Source of the DNA: Micromonospora phaseoli
Lineage (GTDB): Bacteria; Actinomycetota; Actinomycetes; Mycobacteriales; Micromonosporaceae
Direction of reading: 5' to 3'
NCBI RefSeq assembly: GCF_900109115.1
Contig: NZ_FNYV01000001.1
Location: 633,003 to 697,002, forward strand
Length of the DNA: 64,000 bases
Position numbers and translations under genes: made by a program. The notes under the pieces were generated by a model, which saw only the letters and a program-made list of their open reading frames with translations, did no database searches and was not told where the DNA came from. The first letter of the stretch is position 1, and the number at the start of each line of letters is the position of its first letter. Of this stretch, positions 40,670 through 49,492 are shown in pieces.

Positions 40670-41092
40670 TCATCGGAGCGGTGCAGCCGGTACGTCCGCG
40701 AGGTGCTTGGTCATCCGTAGCAGCACCTGCCCCGGTTGCCCGGTGACGAAGGCGGCGGTGTCGGCGAGTGCGGCGATCAGGGGCAGTCCCCGGCCACCGA
40801 TGGTGAGCGGGGCGGGGAGATCGGCTTCGAGTCCGCCGCCGTTGGGGGTACTGCCGCGGTTGCCGACCTCGAGCAGACAGACGTCCTCGTCGATGATGAT
40901 GATGATGTCGACGGTGCTGTCCGGATCGGCGTGCACCACCGCGTTGGCGCACGCCTCGGTGATCAGCACGGCGAGGTGGCCACGGCAGTCCTCGCTGGCG
41001 TCGGTGAGGCTCAGCACGGTGGTGAGCACATGGCGGGCGCGGGTCACCGAGGACGGTTGCCGCGGGAGCGACAGCGTCATGCTCATCCGCAT
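40670..41092 (-). CDS. RsbW-like anti-sigma factor / GHKL ATP-binding protein
   Basis: A 140-residue stand-alone HATPase of the RsbW/SpoIIAB class. The N-box is EACANAVVHA near 46-55 and the G-box GGRGLPLIAAL near 98-108. These kinases bind a sigma factor or phosphorylate a STAS antagonist. GGGGAGGGG lies nine bases before the ATG. Two elements of the same switch, a STAS protein and a SpoIIE phosphatase, follow within 600 bp, suggesting one partner-switching module. No sigma factor gene is in the window. Confidence 0.87.
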   Translation of the reverse strand: MRMSMTLSLPRQPSSVTRARHVLTTVLSLTDASEDCRGHLAVLITEACANAVVHADPDSTVDIIIIIDEDVCLLEVGNRGSTPNGGGLEADLPAPLTIGGRGLPLIAALADTAAFVTGQPGQVLLRMTKHLADVPAAPLR

Positions 41093-41286
41093 CGTGTAGC
41101 CCCTCCCCGGCCCGTGCCCACCCGCCGGACTGCTGCGTCACACCCTACGGCGCGATGGTGCCGTTGCGATCAGCACTACCCGGGGCTGCTGAGCTGAAAC
41201 GGTCAATCGACGCGGCGTACGCCAGCGAGACGGTCCGCCGCCAGCAGAATAGGGTGAGCGGGGATCATCGGCGTGGGGAGGCTGTT

Positions 41287-41652
41287 GTGGATCTGCTGTT
41301 GTCGGTCCGGCCCGGCCGGGGGTGCACCGTGCTCGAGGTGCGCGGCGAGCTGGACATGGCGACGTCCTCGCAGCTACGCGAGGCTCTGCAACGGCTGGTT
41401 GACGCCGGTGACCGTCAGGTCGTGGTGGACCTGGCCGGGGTGGGGTTCATGGATTCCAGCGCGCTGGGCGCGCTGGTGGTGATGTTCAAGGCTTTGCAGG
41501 ACGTCGACGGTCGGTTGTGTCTCGCCGCGGTGCAGCCCGCCGTGCACAGCGTCCTGACGGTCACCTCGGTGGACCGGGTGATCCGGGTCTACGACACCGT
41601 GCAGGCCGCCGAAGCGGATGTGCCGTCCACCGACGACGCTAAAGGCCGGTAG
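41287..41652 (+). CDS. STAS-domain anti-sigma factor antagonist
   Basis: A 121-residue RsbV/SpoIIAA-like protein. The conserved segment GVGFMDSSALGAL near residues 52-64 includes Ser58/Ser59, one of which is the expected phosphorylation site of the kinase. VLEVRGELDMATSSQLREAL near 16-35 is the usual first half. The start is the GTG at 41287 behind GGGGAGG. It is divergent from the RsbW-like gene and its stop directly abuts the stop of the SpoIIE phosphatase gene, with no base between. It should be phosphorylated by the RsbW-like protein and dephosphorylated by the phosphatase. Confidence 0.9.
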   Translation: MDLLLSVRPGRGCTVLEVRGELDMATSSQLREALQRLVDAGDRQVVVDLAGVGFMDSSALGALVVMFKALQDVDGRLCLAAVQPAVHSVLTVTSVDRVIRVYDTVQAAEADVPSTDDAKGR

Positions 41653-42909
41653 TCAGTCGGGCGGCGGGTTGCTGGCCCGCGCCTGGTCGGCGCCGGCGCT
41701 GGTCCGCCGTTGCTCGCTGTGCCCGTCGTGCCAGTCGAGGATGAGCAGGGTGGCATCGTCGGCCAGGGTCGGTCCGCTGACTTCGAGGACGGCATCGGCC
41801 AACGCCCGAACAGCCTCACGCGGGTGCAGACCGGTGATCGACCGCAACACGGCCGGCAGATCCAGGCTGGCGGCGTTGCGCTCCCGCATGCCGTCGGTGA
41901 CCACCACCAGACGGTCGCCTGGCTGCAACGCGATCTCGCCGGCCTGGTACTCGGAGCCGGCGAACATGCCCAGGGGGAAGTTGGCCGGTAGCGGCAGCGG
42001 CCGAGTATCTCCGTCGCGGACCAGCAGCGGCGGCACGTGCCCGGCGTTGAGCAGTGCGCACACCCCGGTGTGCAGGTCGAGGCGGCCGAGGACCGCGGTG
42101 ATGAACGTGCCGGGCACGGCGGAGTGCTCGGCCACGGCGGCATTCGCGGCGTCGGCCTGCTCCACCAGGCCGGCCGCGCGGCGGCGGCTGTTGCGCAGGC
42201 TGCCCACGCCCAGGGTGGCCGTCAGCGCGCTGGCCACCCCGTGGCCCATCGCGTCGGTGACGCTGAAGTGCAGCAGGTCGCGGGCGAGGCTGAAGTCGAA
42301 GGTGTCCCCGCCGACGCTGGCGGCCGGTTCGAGCCAGCCGGACAGGGTGAACGAACTGCCCTCACAGGTGAACGAGCCGGGCAGCAGGCGGCGTTGGATC
42401 TCCGCAGACAGGGTGAACGGAGTGGTGCGTTGCCCCCACTCGAAAAGGTCGGTGTAGCGCCGGTTGGCGATCACCACGAACGCCAGCACGTGCGCCGTAC
42501 GGGCGATCTCATCAAGGGTGCGCGGCAGAGGCTCGTCCGGCAGGATCATCTCCAGCAGGCCGATCGCCTCACCCCGGTCGGTCACCGGCGCCAACACCAG
42601 CCACCCGTCAGGCTGCGCGACGACCTGCACCGTCTGGCTGCGTAGCGTCTGCTCGGCGGGGCCGCCGTCGAAGGGCATCACCGTGGCGACCTCGTCACCG
42701 TGGCGGCGCCCAGCACCGGTGCCGTCGAGCGGCACGTGGGCCAGCCGGACCAGCGCCCGACCGCTGAGGTCCGCGATCAGGAACGCGACGCTGCGTGCCC
42801 CGAGCGCCGCACCGAGCTTCCGGGTGACCGCCTCGACCGCCTCGACCGGCGAAGCGTTCTCCGCCGCGTCCAGCATCTGCGCCATGATCCGCCCTCGACT
42901 GGTTGCCAC
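41653..42909 (-). CDS. GAF plus SpoIIE (PP2C) phosphatase, RsbU-like
   Basis: A 418-residue cytoplasmic regulator. Residues about 15-150 form a GAF-like sensor domain. Residues about 180-395 form a SpoIIE-type PP2C phosphatase with GGDTFDFS, VTDAMGHGVAS near 217-227, TDGMRERN, and ADDATLLIL near 388. The metal-binding Asp residues are kept. A hydrophilic tail follows. The GTG at 42909 has TAGGCT six bases upstream and may be leaderless; an ATG eight codons later has GAGGG at good spacing. It should act on the STAS protein encoded end to end with it. Confidence 0.9.
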   Translation of the reverse strand: MATSRGRIMAQMLDAAENASPVEAVEAVTRKLGAALGARSVAFLIADLSGRALVRLAHVPLDGTGAGRRHGDEVATVMPFDGGPAEQTLRSQTVQVVAQPDGWLVLAPVTDRGEAIGLLEMILPDEPLPRTLDEIARTAHVLAFVVIANRRYTDLFEWGQRTTPFTLSAEIQRRLLPGSFTCEGSSFTLSGWLEPAASVGGDTFDFSLARDLLHFSVTDAMGHGVASALTATLGVGSLRNSRRRAAGLVEQADAANAAVAEHSAVPGTFITAVLGRLDLHTGVCALLNAGHVPPLLVRDGDTRPLPLPANFPLGMFAGSEYQAGEIALQPGDRLVVVTDGMRERNAASLDLPAVLRSITGLHPREAVRALADAVLEVSGPTLADDATLLILDWHDGHSEQRRTSAGADQARASNPPPD

Positions 42910-42981
42910 GGTCGGAGCCTACGAGACCCGTCTGTCATAACCGACCACGAGGATCATCACATCAGCGTCGACAGCAGGACC

Positions 42982-44682
42982 TCAGGTGGTGGGGGACAGG
43001 GGTGCCTCGGTGGCGGCGCGGGGCGCCGGTGCGGTCCAACCCGCCGGGTCCAGCTCGCGTCGCGCGGCGGCCAGGAAGACCTCGGCGTACGAGTCGGCGG
43101 GGAAGTCGCCCAGGTAGCGCCGCCGGGTCGCCCAGCGGGCCTCGGCGAGTGGGTCGCTGTCGAGCAGCCGATCCAGTACGTCGTCCACGTCGGCCATGTC
43201 CCGACGCAGCACGTAGCCGGTGGCGGCCAGCGGGAACCGCTCGACGAACCGGTCACCGTCGGTGCCCATGTCGGTGACCGCGTACGGCTTGCCCGAGTAG
43301 AGCCAGTCGGAGACGACTCCGGAGACGTCGGAGACCAGCGCGTCGGCCCGGTTGACCGACTCGGCCAGGCTCAGCCGGCTCGCTGCGGTGTCGAAGAGGT
43401 GCTGCCGGCCGGTGGCGGCCCGGTCGGCGGTGAGCAGATCGTGCAGCCGCCCCAACTGCCGGGCCGAGGCCGGGTTCTGCGCGGTGTAGGGGTGGGCCCG
43501 CAGGATGACCGTGGCACCGCGGTCCAGCAGCCGTCGCAGCAGCGTCTCGGCCACCGGCAGCGAGCAGTAGTCGGCGTCGGCGTGGTGCCCCGTCCAGGTG
43601 GGGGTGTAGAGCACCGTCGGGTTCGTCAGCCCGCGGGTCGGCTGCGGGCGTACCTCGATCGCCTCGACCTGGGGTCGTCCGACCACCACGAACTTCTCGG
43701 CCGGGATGTCGACCCCGGCCCGGGCGTACCGGTCGACGGCCGCCTCGCCGGCGACGAAGATCCGGTCGAAGATCGCCGAGACCGGGTTGGCGCTGGGGGC
43801 CTTGTCGCTGTCGCCGTGATGCAACTGCACGTGGGTGAGGTGGGTGAAGCGGATGCAGTGGCTGTTCTTCGCGCCGTGGTTGACGTAGAACGCCACCCGC
43901 AGGCTCGGCACCAGCACCTCGTCCATGGTGCGCAGGGTGGGGCAGTAGACCACGGGAGCGGTGGTGGCCGCCGCGATGGTGGCCAGGAACTCCGGTTCCC
44001 GGAGCATCACCACGAAGGGCCGGCCGATCCGTTCCAGGTACGGCAGCCACATGGTGACCTGGTACTCGGAACCGGGCGGGGCGGAGAAGTGGAGCACGAA
44101 CTCGGGCTGGTGCCGGCGGAGCGCCCGGGTGACCGCGGACCCGCCGGCACCCGGGCGTAGCCGCCGCCGGGCGAGGTCGAGGGCGGCCGCACCGACGGCG
44201 GTAGCCATCAGCAGGCTCGCCACCAACACGACTGCGCTGGGCAGGACCGCGAGGGCGGCCACGGCCAGCACGGCGAGGAACGCCGCCACGATGTCGGCGC
44301 CGCGCGCGGCGACCTGCGGCACCCAGGTGCGTACCGGCAGGTTGGCGGCGCGGATCTCCAGATTCCCCGCCTCGCGCAGCGGACCGGCGAGCAGTACCAG
44401 TCCCAGCAGTACCAGCGCGGTCGCGGCCAGGGCCGGGTCGAAGCCCGCGTCCAGTTGGCGGGCATAGCCGACCAGGACCCCGGCCGCGAGCAGCGTGGTC
44501 TCCGCGAGGCCGTCGGCGCCGGGGCGTACCCGGCGCTCCCAGACCGTGGCGGCGAGCGCGGCCATTGCCAGCCAGAGCCCCCAGGCGGTCGCCTCGGTGA
44601 GGGCGACCACCAGGAACGCCAGCACCGCACCGCCGGTGGCCAGGCCCCGTGCGGTCAACTTCCGGACCAGGTCACCACGCAT
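42982..44682 (-). CDS. Membrane-anchored CDP-glycerol/ribitol glycerophosphotransferase-like protein (TagF-like 1)
   Basis: A 566-residue protein with six hydrophobic segments in the first 180 residues and a cytoplasmic TagF/TarL-like catalytic domain from about 190. The domain has the HGDSDK motif (usually HGxxxK), VLYTPTWTG near 350, ILRAHPYT near 390 and VSDVSGVVSDWLYSGKP near 450, where the family contacts CDP and the polyol phosphate. Such enzymes polymerise glycerol- or ribitol-phosphate chains of teichoic acids. The membrane part is unlike the short amphipathic anchor of Bacillus TagF. It follows the CDP-polyol synthase gene by 30 bp in one operon. A paralogue lies at 52214. Confidence 0.87.
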   Translation of the reverse strand: MRGDLVRKLTARGLATGGAVLAFLVVALTEATAWGLWLAMAALAATVWERRVRPGADGLAETTLLAAGVLVGYARQLDAGFDPALAATALVLLGLVLLAGPLREAGNLEIRAANLPVRTWVPQVAARGADIVAAFLAVLAVAALAVLPSAVVLVASLLMATAVGAAALDLARRRLRPGAGGSAVTRALRRHQPEFVLHFSAPPGSEYQVTMWLPYLERIGRPFVVMLREPEFLATIAAATTAPVVYCPTLRTMDEVLVPSLRVAFYVNHGAKNSHCIRFTHLTHVQLHHGDSDKAPSANPVSAIFDRIFVAGEAAVDRYARAGVDIPAEKFVVVGRPQVEAIEVRPQPTRGLTNPTVLYTPTWTGHHADADYCSLPVAETLLRRLLDRGATVILRAHPYTAQNPASARQLGRLHDLLTADRAATGRQHLFDTAASRLSLAESVNRADALVSDVSGVVSDWLYSGKPYAVTDMGTDGDRFVERFPLAATGYVLRRDMADVDDVLDRLLDSDPLAEARWATRRRYLGDFPADSYAEVFLAAARRELDPAGWTAPAPRAATEAPLSPTT

Positions 44683-44712
44683 CTCGGTGTCGCCTTCGCG
44701 GTCGTCGGTCGG

Positions 44713-46218
44713 TCAGCTGGCGGGAACGGTGCTGGCCGACCGGTTGGCCTGGGTCGGCACCGCGGCGGTCGGCGCCTCACCCGGCGAGCGGCGCACGTCG
44801 ATCACCTGGCCGGTGAGATCCGAGATCAGCACGTCCAGCGAGGCCTGGGCGACGGTCTCGGCGGCGAGCAGCGTGTTCTCGGGCTCCGCGCCGAAGGCCT
44901 TGGCCCGCATGGGGGTCGCGGTGCGCTCCGGGTTGATCACGTTGACCCGTACGCCGAACTCCGCCCACTCGTCGGAGAGCGCCTGGGTGAGATTGACCAG
45001 GGCGGCCTTGGTCGCCGAGTAGAGCGCGTAGTCCGCCCGTCCACGGGTGTACGAGCTGGAGGTGTAGAGCAGCAGCTGGCCCTTGGTGTGCTGCAGGTAG
45101 GGCAGCGACTGCCGGGCGACGGTCACCGGGCCGACGAAGTTGACCTGGAGTACCCGGTCGATGGTCTCCTGGTCCATCTCCGCCAGCGCGCCCTTCTCCA
45201 GGATCCCGGCGGTGACCACGACGTGGTCGATCCGGCCGGTGGCGTCGAAGGCGGTCTTCAGCGCGGCCTCGACGTCCTCGGGACGCTCCACGTGGGTGCC
45301 GGTGCTGGAGCGGCTGAACGGGAAGACCTGGGCGCCGTGGCGGCGGGCCAGCTCGGTGAGGTCGTGACCGATGCCGTAACTGCCGCCGAAGACGACGATG
45401 GTGCGGCCGGAGACCTCGTCGCTGTAGGAGCGGTGCTGGGTCAGCCGGGGCACCTGGGCGGCGGCCAGCTGGAACAACTTGTCGGCGAGGTGCACGTCGA
45501 CCGGGTGGGTGACCTTGATGTTCTCGTCCGAGCCGTCGATCACCTTGATCGGGGTCTCGGGCAGGTACCGCAGCACCACGCCACAGTCGTCGGTGGCGGC
45601 GAAGTTCGGGTCGCCCTCGGCCCGGCGGTACGCCTCCCGGATGGTGCTGGAGCGGAACGCCTGCGGGGTCTGGCCCCGGCGCAGCGTGGCCCGGACGGGG
45701 ATGTCGGTGATGCACTCGTTCTCGTCGACCTGGATGATCGTGTCGGCCGACGGGATCGCCACGTCGACCGCCGAGTACGTCCACAGGGCGTTCACGCACT
45801 CCCGGACGATCCGGCCGCTGAGCAGGGGCCGTACCGCGTCGTGGAAGAGGATGTTGCAGTCCGCCTCGCCCACCGCGTCCAGGGCGACCCGGGTGGTGGC
45901 GTTGCGGGTGTCGCCGCCCTCGATCACCTTGGTGACCTTGCGGAAACCGGCCTTGTCGACGATCTGCTGCGCCTCGGCGACGTGGCCGGTGGCCATCAGC
46001 ACGATGATCTCGTCGATCTCCGGCGCCGCCTCGAAGACAGCCAGCGTGTGCTCGATGATCGGCTTGCCGGCGATCTTCAGCAGCTGCTTGGGGATGCCGA
46101 GGCCGAGCCGGGTGCCGGTGCCGCCGGCCAGTACCACGGCCACCGTCCGCGAGGGCCGCCAAGGAACCGGGGTCTCCGGTGCCGTCGTACCCGGGTCGGT
46201 GGTCTGGTCCTGCGTCAT
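44713..46218 (-). CDS. Bifunctional cytidylyltransferase/SDR, probable CDP-ribitol synthase (TarI-TarJ-like fusion)
   Basis: A 501-residue two-domain enzyme. Residues 25-245 are an IspD/TarI-type cytidylyltransferase with VLAGGTGTRLG at about 29-39, PKQLLKIAGKPI and HDAVRPLLS near 125. Residues 265-480 are an SDR with VFGGSYGIG and the catalytic YSATK near 415. The fusion order matches Haemophilus Bcs1, which reduces ribulose 5-phosphate and activates ribitol 5-phosphate with CTP. CDP-ribitol would supply the TagF-like transferase in the same operon. The ATG at 46218 has GAGCGAGGA upstream. A perfect 20-bp hairpin separates it from the exporter genes, so it has a separate promoter. Confidence 0.88.
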   Translation of the reverse strand: MTQDQTTDPGTTAPETPVPWRPSRTVAVVLAGGTGTRLGLGIPKQLLKIAGKPIIEHTLAVFEAAPEIDEIIVLMATGHVAEAQQIVDKAGFRKVTKVIEGGDTRNATTRVALDAVGEADCNILFHDAVRPLLSGRIVRECVNALWTYSAVDVAIPSADTIIQVDENECITDIPVRATLRRGQTPQAFRSSTIREAYRRAEGDPNFAATDDCGVVLRYLPETPIKVIDGSDENIKVTHPVDVHLADKLFQLAAAQVPRLTQHRSYSDEVSGRTIVVFGGSYGIGHDLTELARRHGAQVFPFSRSSTGTHVERPEDVEAALKTAFDATGRIDHVVVTAGILEKGALAEMDQETIDRVLQVNFVGPVTVARQSLPYLQHTKGQLLLYTSSSYTRGRADYALYSATKAALVNLTQALSDEWAEFGVRVNVINPERTATPMRAKAFGAEPENTLLAAETVAQASLDVLISDLTGQVIDVRRSPGEAPTAAVPTQANRSASTVPAS

Positions 46219-46305
46219 TGCCGGTCCTCGCTCTCGGTGGTGAATGGCATCGGTGGGGCACGTGAACGGGGGGTTCCGCCGAGACGGCGACGGGATGAAC
46301 CATAA

Positions 46306-46349
46306 CGCGCGGGCCGCGTCGCCCCACGCGGGGCGACGCGGCCCGCGCG
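46306..46349 (-). terminator. Perfect 20-bp hairpin terminator after the exporter ATPase gene
   Basis: The arms 46306-46325 and 46330-46349 are exact complements around an ACGC loop, 23 bp after the ATPase stop. It divides the polymer locus into an export unit and a CDP-polyol/transferase unit. Confidence 0.88.
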
Positions 46350-46371
46350 GCGCCGCACGTTCACCGGGACT

Positions 46372-47187
46372 CTACTTGCCGTTGGCGAATTCGTTGTAGG
46401 CGCGTATGACGTCGTCGGTGGGACCGTCCATCCTTATTTCGCCCGATTCGAGCCAGATGGTTCTTTCGCAGGTGTCCCGTACCGAGGAGAGCTGGTGGCT
46501 GACCAGGAACACGGTGCCGGCGCTCTCCCGCAGCTCCCGCACCCGTCCCTCGCTGCGCTTACGGAACGCCTTGTCGCCGGTGGCGAGGGCCTCGTCGATC
46601 AGCAGCACGTCGTGCTGCTTCGCCGCGGCGATGGAGAAGCGCAGCCGGGCCGACATGCCGGAGGAGTAGGTGCGCATCGGCAGCGAGGCGAAGTCGCCAC
46701 GCTGGTTGATCCCGGAGAACGCGATGATCTCCGGGAGCTTGCGCCGTACCTCGGCGGGGGACATGCCCATGGCCAGGCAGCCGAGCGTGACGTTGCGCTC
46801 GCCGGGCAGGTCGTTGAGCAGGGCGGCGTTCACCCCGAGCAGCGAGGGCTGCCCCTGGGTGTAGACCGCGCCGCGCTCCACCGGCAGCAGCCCGGCGATG
46901 GCCCGCAGCAGGGTCGACTTGCCGGAGCCGTTGCTGCCGATCAGCCCGATCGCCTCGCCGCGGTACGCGGTGAAGCTGACCCCGCGGACCGCGTGCACCT
47001 CGCGGACGTTCGGCGCGGAGGTGCGGGTGACCATCCGCTTGAAGGCGGCCACCGGGCTGGTGTTGCCGGCGGCGCCCTTGTAGACCCGGTAGACGACGTG
47101 CGCGTCGTCCACCACCACGGTCGGGATCCGTTCCTGGATCCGGGGAAGGGTCACCGTCACATCATTGGACATTTCAAGGTTAACCAC
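46372..47187 (-). CDS. Polysaccharide/teichoic acid exporter ATPase (TagH/Wzt-like)
   Basis: A 271-residue ABC ATPase. Walker A is GSNGSGKST at 84-92, the signature region is TYSSGMSARLRFS near 172-184, and Walker B is VLLIDEALATGD near 194-205, followed by the switch His in LVSHQLSS. The GSNGSGKST form and the DEALATGD sequence are typical of the TagH/Wzt/RfbB group that exports lipid-linked wall polymers. It lacks a long C-terminal substrate-binding domain. Its start overlaps the permease gene by 8 bp. The downstream hairpin ends the unit. Confidence 0.92.
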   Translation of the reverse strand: MVNLEMSNDVTVTLPRIQERIPTVVVDDAHVVYRVYKGAAGNTSPVAAFKRMVTRTSAPNVREVHAVRGVSFTAYRGEAIGLIGSNGSGKSTLLRAIAGLLPVERGAVYTQGQPSLLGVNAALLNDLPGERNVTLGCLAMGMSPAEVRRKLPEIIAFSGINQRGDFASLPMRTYSSGMSARLRFSIAAAKQHDVLLIDEALATGDKAFRKRSEGRVRELRESAGTVFLVSHQLSSVRDTCERTIWLESGEIRMDGPTDDVIRAYNEFANGK

Positions 47188-48076
47188 GGCCGTACTCCTG
47201 TTCGCCGCGCCAGAAGTAGAGATACCCTCCGAGGCCCGCCAGGAGCGACCAGCCGACCGCGATCAGCCAGGTCAGGGGCAGAGAGTCGTTGAGCAGGTGG
47301 GTGTCCTCCAGCAGCGCGATCCGGGCCAGCTCGATGTAGACCAGCATGGGGTTGTACTGCACGATCGCGGTAGCCCAGCCCGGCAGGTTCTCGGAGAACA
47401 GGGTGACGCTGTAGAGCACCCCGGAGCTGTACATCCAGGTACGCAGGATGAAGGGCATGACCTGCTTGAGGTCGGTGGCCTTCGCGCCGAGGCGGGCCAC
47501 CGCCATGGTCAGCCCGGCGTTGAAGACGGTCTGGAGCAGCACCGCCGGCACCAGCATCAGCCACATCAGGGTGATCGGCTCCCCGGTGGCCACCACGATG
47601 CCGAGCAGCACCACCATCGAGCCGAGCAGCTGCTGGAACTGGGTGGCGGTGATGGCCAGCGGCAGGCAGGCGCGGGGGAAGTGCAGGGCACGGATCAGGC
47701 CGAGACTGCCGCTGATCGCCTGGGTGCCCTGCTGCACGCTGGTCTGGGTGAAGTTGAAGATGAACAGCCCGGTGGTGAGGTAGGCGATGAAGTTGTTCAT
47801 GCCGCGGTCTTGTTCGAGCACCAGACCGAAGATCAGGTAGTAGACCGCCGCGTTGGTCAGCGGGGTGAGCACCTGCCACAGCTGCCCGAGCCGGGCGTTG
47901 CTGAACGAGGCGGTCAGCTTGGCGTGGGCGTACGCGGAGATGAAGTGCCGGTAGTGCCACAGTTGGCCGCTGTAGCGGCCCAGCGAGGGCCGCTGACCGG
48001 CCACCCGCAGCCCGTGTCGGGCGGCCAGTTGGGCCGGGGTGAGGCCGGAGTCGGGGTCGGCCAGCAGGTTGGCCAT
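47180..48076 (-). CDS. ABC-2 type polysaccharide/teichoic acid export permease (TagG-like)
   Basis: A 298-residue permease. A soluble N-terminal 60 residues precede six hydrophobic segments: FLFNFTQTS near 110, RACLPLAITATQFQQLLGSMVVL near 155-175 (in pieces), LRTWMYSSGVLYSVTLF near 220, and a final segment ending WRGEQEYGRG. The RALHFPRACLP loop is a hallmark of TagG/Wzm/RfbA permeases. With the ATPase it should move the lipid-linked polymer out of the cytoplasm. It is divergent from a TetR-type regulator across 178 bp. Confidence 0.92.
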   Translation of the reverse strand: MANLLADPDSGLTPAQLAARHGLRVAGQRPSLGRYSGQLWHYRHFISAYAHAKLTASFSNARLGQLWQVLTPLTNAAVYYLIFGLVLEQDRGMNNFIAYLTTGLFIFNFTQTSVQQGTQAISGSLGLIRALHFPRACLPLAITATQFQQLLGSMVVLLGIVVATGEPITLMWLMLVPAVLLQTVFNAGLTMAVARLGAKATDLKQVMPFILRTWMYSSGVLYSVTLFSENLPGWATAIVQYNPMLVYIELARIALLEDTHLLNDSLPLTWLIAVGWSLLAGLGGYLYFWRGEQEYGRG

Positions 48077-48254
48077 GGGGATCGGCGCTCCGATCTGTCG
48101 TGCGGGGCGGGTTGTTCGCGACGATCAAAATAGCGTGGCCAGTGCGTGGAGCGCCGCTGCGTCGCTTGGTGGACAGTAGTCCGAATTACGTCGGGACGCA
48201 ACCGTAGCGTCCTTGCGCTACTCTGGTCCCTGTGACAGCCGAGAAGAGTCCCAG

Positions 48255-48890
48255 GTGACGGCCGAGAAGCGCCCCCCCGCTGGTGCCGCCGTGCTCCGGG
48301 GGGAGATCACCACCGCCATCCGCCGGGCGCTCATGCAGGAGCTCGCCGCGGCCGGTTACGGCCGACTCTCCATCGAGGCGGTGGCCCGCCGGGCCGGGGT
48401 CAGCAAGACCGCGATCTACCGCCGGTGGAGTTCCAAGCTCGACCTCGTGCTGGACGTGGTCTCGGCCGTCGCGGGTCGCAAGCTACCACTGCTGGACACG
48501 GGCACCCTCGACGGCGACGTGCGGCTGCTGCTGCTGGTCGTGACCGGGGCGCTGGGTCACCCGTTGGCGTCGCAGATCATCCCCGACCTGCTCGCCGAGG
48601 CGGCCCGCAACCCGCAGATCGCCGGGACGTTGCAGGGCGCGCTGAACGACTACCAGGAGCGCATCGGCGAGATCGTCGTCGGCCGGGCGGTCGAGCGGGG
48701 GGAGTTGCCCGCCGGTGCCGACCCGCGGGCAGCGGCCGACCTGATCGTCGGGCCGGTCTACTGGCGGCTGGCCATCGCCCGGGTTCCGTTGGAGCCAGCC
48801 GAGCTTCCCCGGATGGCGGAGGCCGCCGTGGCCGCCCTGCGGGTCGCCTGCGCCGAGAGCGACACGGCCGTGCGGAGCAGCCAGAGGTGA
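48255..48890 (+). CDS. TetR/AcrR-family transcriptional regulator
   Basis: A 211-residue regulator. The helix-turn-helix LSIEAVARRAGVSKTAIYRRW lies at about residues 38-58 (shown in parts: AVARRAGVSKTAIYRRWSSK). The TetR C-terminal ligand domain follows. The GTG at 48255 is the likely start; just upstream, GTGACAGCCGAGAAG (48232-48246) duplicates the gene start GTGACGGCCGAGAAG (48255-48269) but runs into a stop. It is divergent from the TagG-like exporter and could control it. Its ligand is unknown. Confidence 0.88.
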   Translation: MTAEKRPPAGAAVLRGEITTAIRRALMQELAAAGYGRLSIEAVARRAGVSKTAIYRRWSSKLDLVLDVVSAVAGRKLPLLDTGTLDGDVRLLLLVVTGALGHPLASQIIPDLLAEAARNPQIAGTLQGALNDYQERIGEIVVGRAVERGELPAGADPRAAADLIVGPVYWRLAIARVPLEPAELPRMAEAAVAALRVACAESDTAVRSSQR

Positions 48891-48955
48891 TCCTCGGCGT
48901 ACCCGGCACGCGCGACAACCTGGCCGAGCCGACGCCCGATTTGTGTGGGTACGGG

Positions 48956-49492
48956 TCAGTTCTGCTGGGGCGGGTTGTCCGCGTCGCGCGAGACGACCTC
49001 GCCCTGCTTGTCGACCCAACCCTTCGGTCGGGCCGGGTTGCCCGCCACCAACTGGTACGGCGCGACGTCCCGGGTCACCACCGAACCCGCGGCGATCATC
49101 GCGTACTCGCCGACCTCGACACCGCAGACCAGGGTGGCGTTCGCGCCGATCGAGGCGCCCCGGCGCACGACGGTGGGAGTGATCTTCCAGTCGGGGTTCT
49201 GGGCACGGGGCCGGAAGTCGTTGGTGAAGACCGCGCTCGGGCCGACGAACACCTCGTTCTCCAGGGTCACCCCCTGGTAGACCGAGACATTGTTCTGGAT
49301 CTTCACGAGGTCGCCGACCGTCACGCCCGCGTCGATGAACACGTTACGCCCGATGACACAGCCGGCGCCCACCTGCGCGGACGACCGGATGTGGGCCAGC
49401 CGCCAGACCTTGGTCCCGTCGCCGACGAGGGCCCCCTCCTCGACGTCGGCGGTCGGATGGACGAAGACGGACGGGGAGTTCTGGTCGGTCAT
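48956..49492 (-). CDS. Hexapeptide-repeat sugar N-acetyltransferase (WlbB/QdtC-like)
   Basis: A 178-residue left-handed beta-helix acyltransferase. Hexapeptide repeats are seen across residues 12-150 (GALVGDGTKVWRLAHIRSSA, IGRNVFIDAGVTVGD, IGANATLVCGVEVGE, given in parts). KIQNNVSVYQGVTLE and FVGPSAVFTND are the catalytic-loop signatures of nucleotide-sugar N-acetyltransferases such as WlbB, WbpD and QdtC. It should acetylate an amino sugar nucleotide. Its presence suggests another N-acetylated amino sugar in the surface polymer. It converges with the TetR-type gene and is divergent from a membrane protein gene. Confidence 0.85.
   Translation of the reverse strand: MTDQNSPSVFVHPTADVEEGALVGDGTKVWRLAHIRSSAQVGAGCVIGRNVFIDAGVTVGDLVKIQNNVSVYQGVTLENEVFVGPSAVFTNDFRPRAQNPDWKITPTVVRRGASIGANATLVCGVEVGEYAMIAAGSVVTRDVAPYQLVAGNPARPKGWVDKQGEVVSRDADNPPQQN

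Noticed and set aside
42910..42981. Promoter with -35 and -10 for the SpoIIE phosphatase gene
   Set aside because: TAGGCT fits a -10 element but no -35 hexamer at suitable distance was found, so I mention it only in the gene entry.
44777..46327. 516-codon minus-strand frame overlapping the cytidylyltransferase/SDR gene
   Set aside because: Shifted-frame shadow of the real gene, arginine-rich without motifs.
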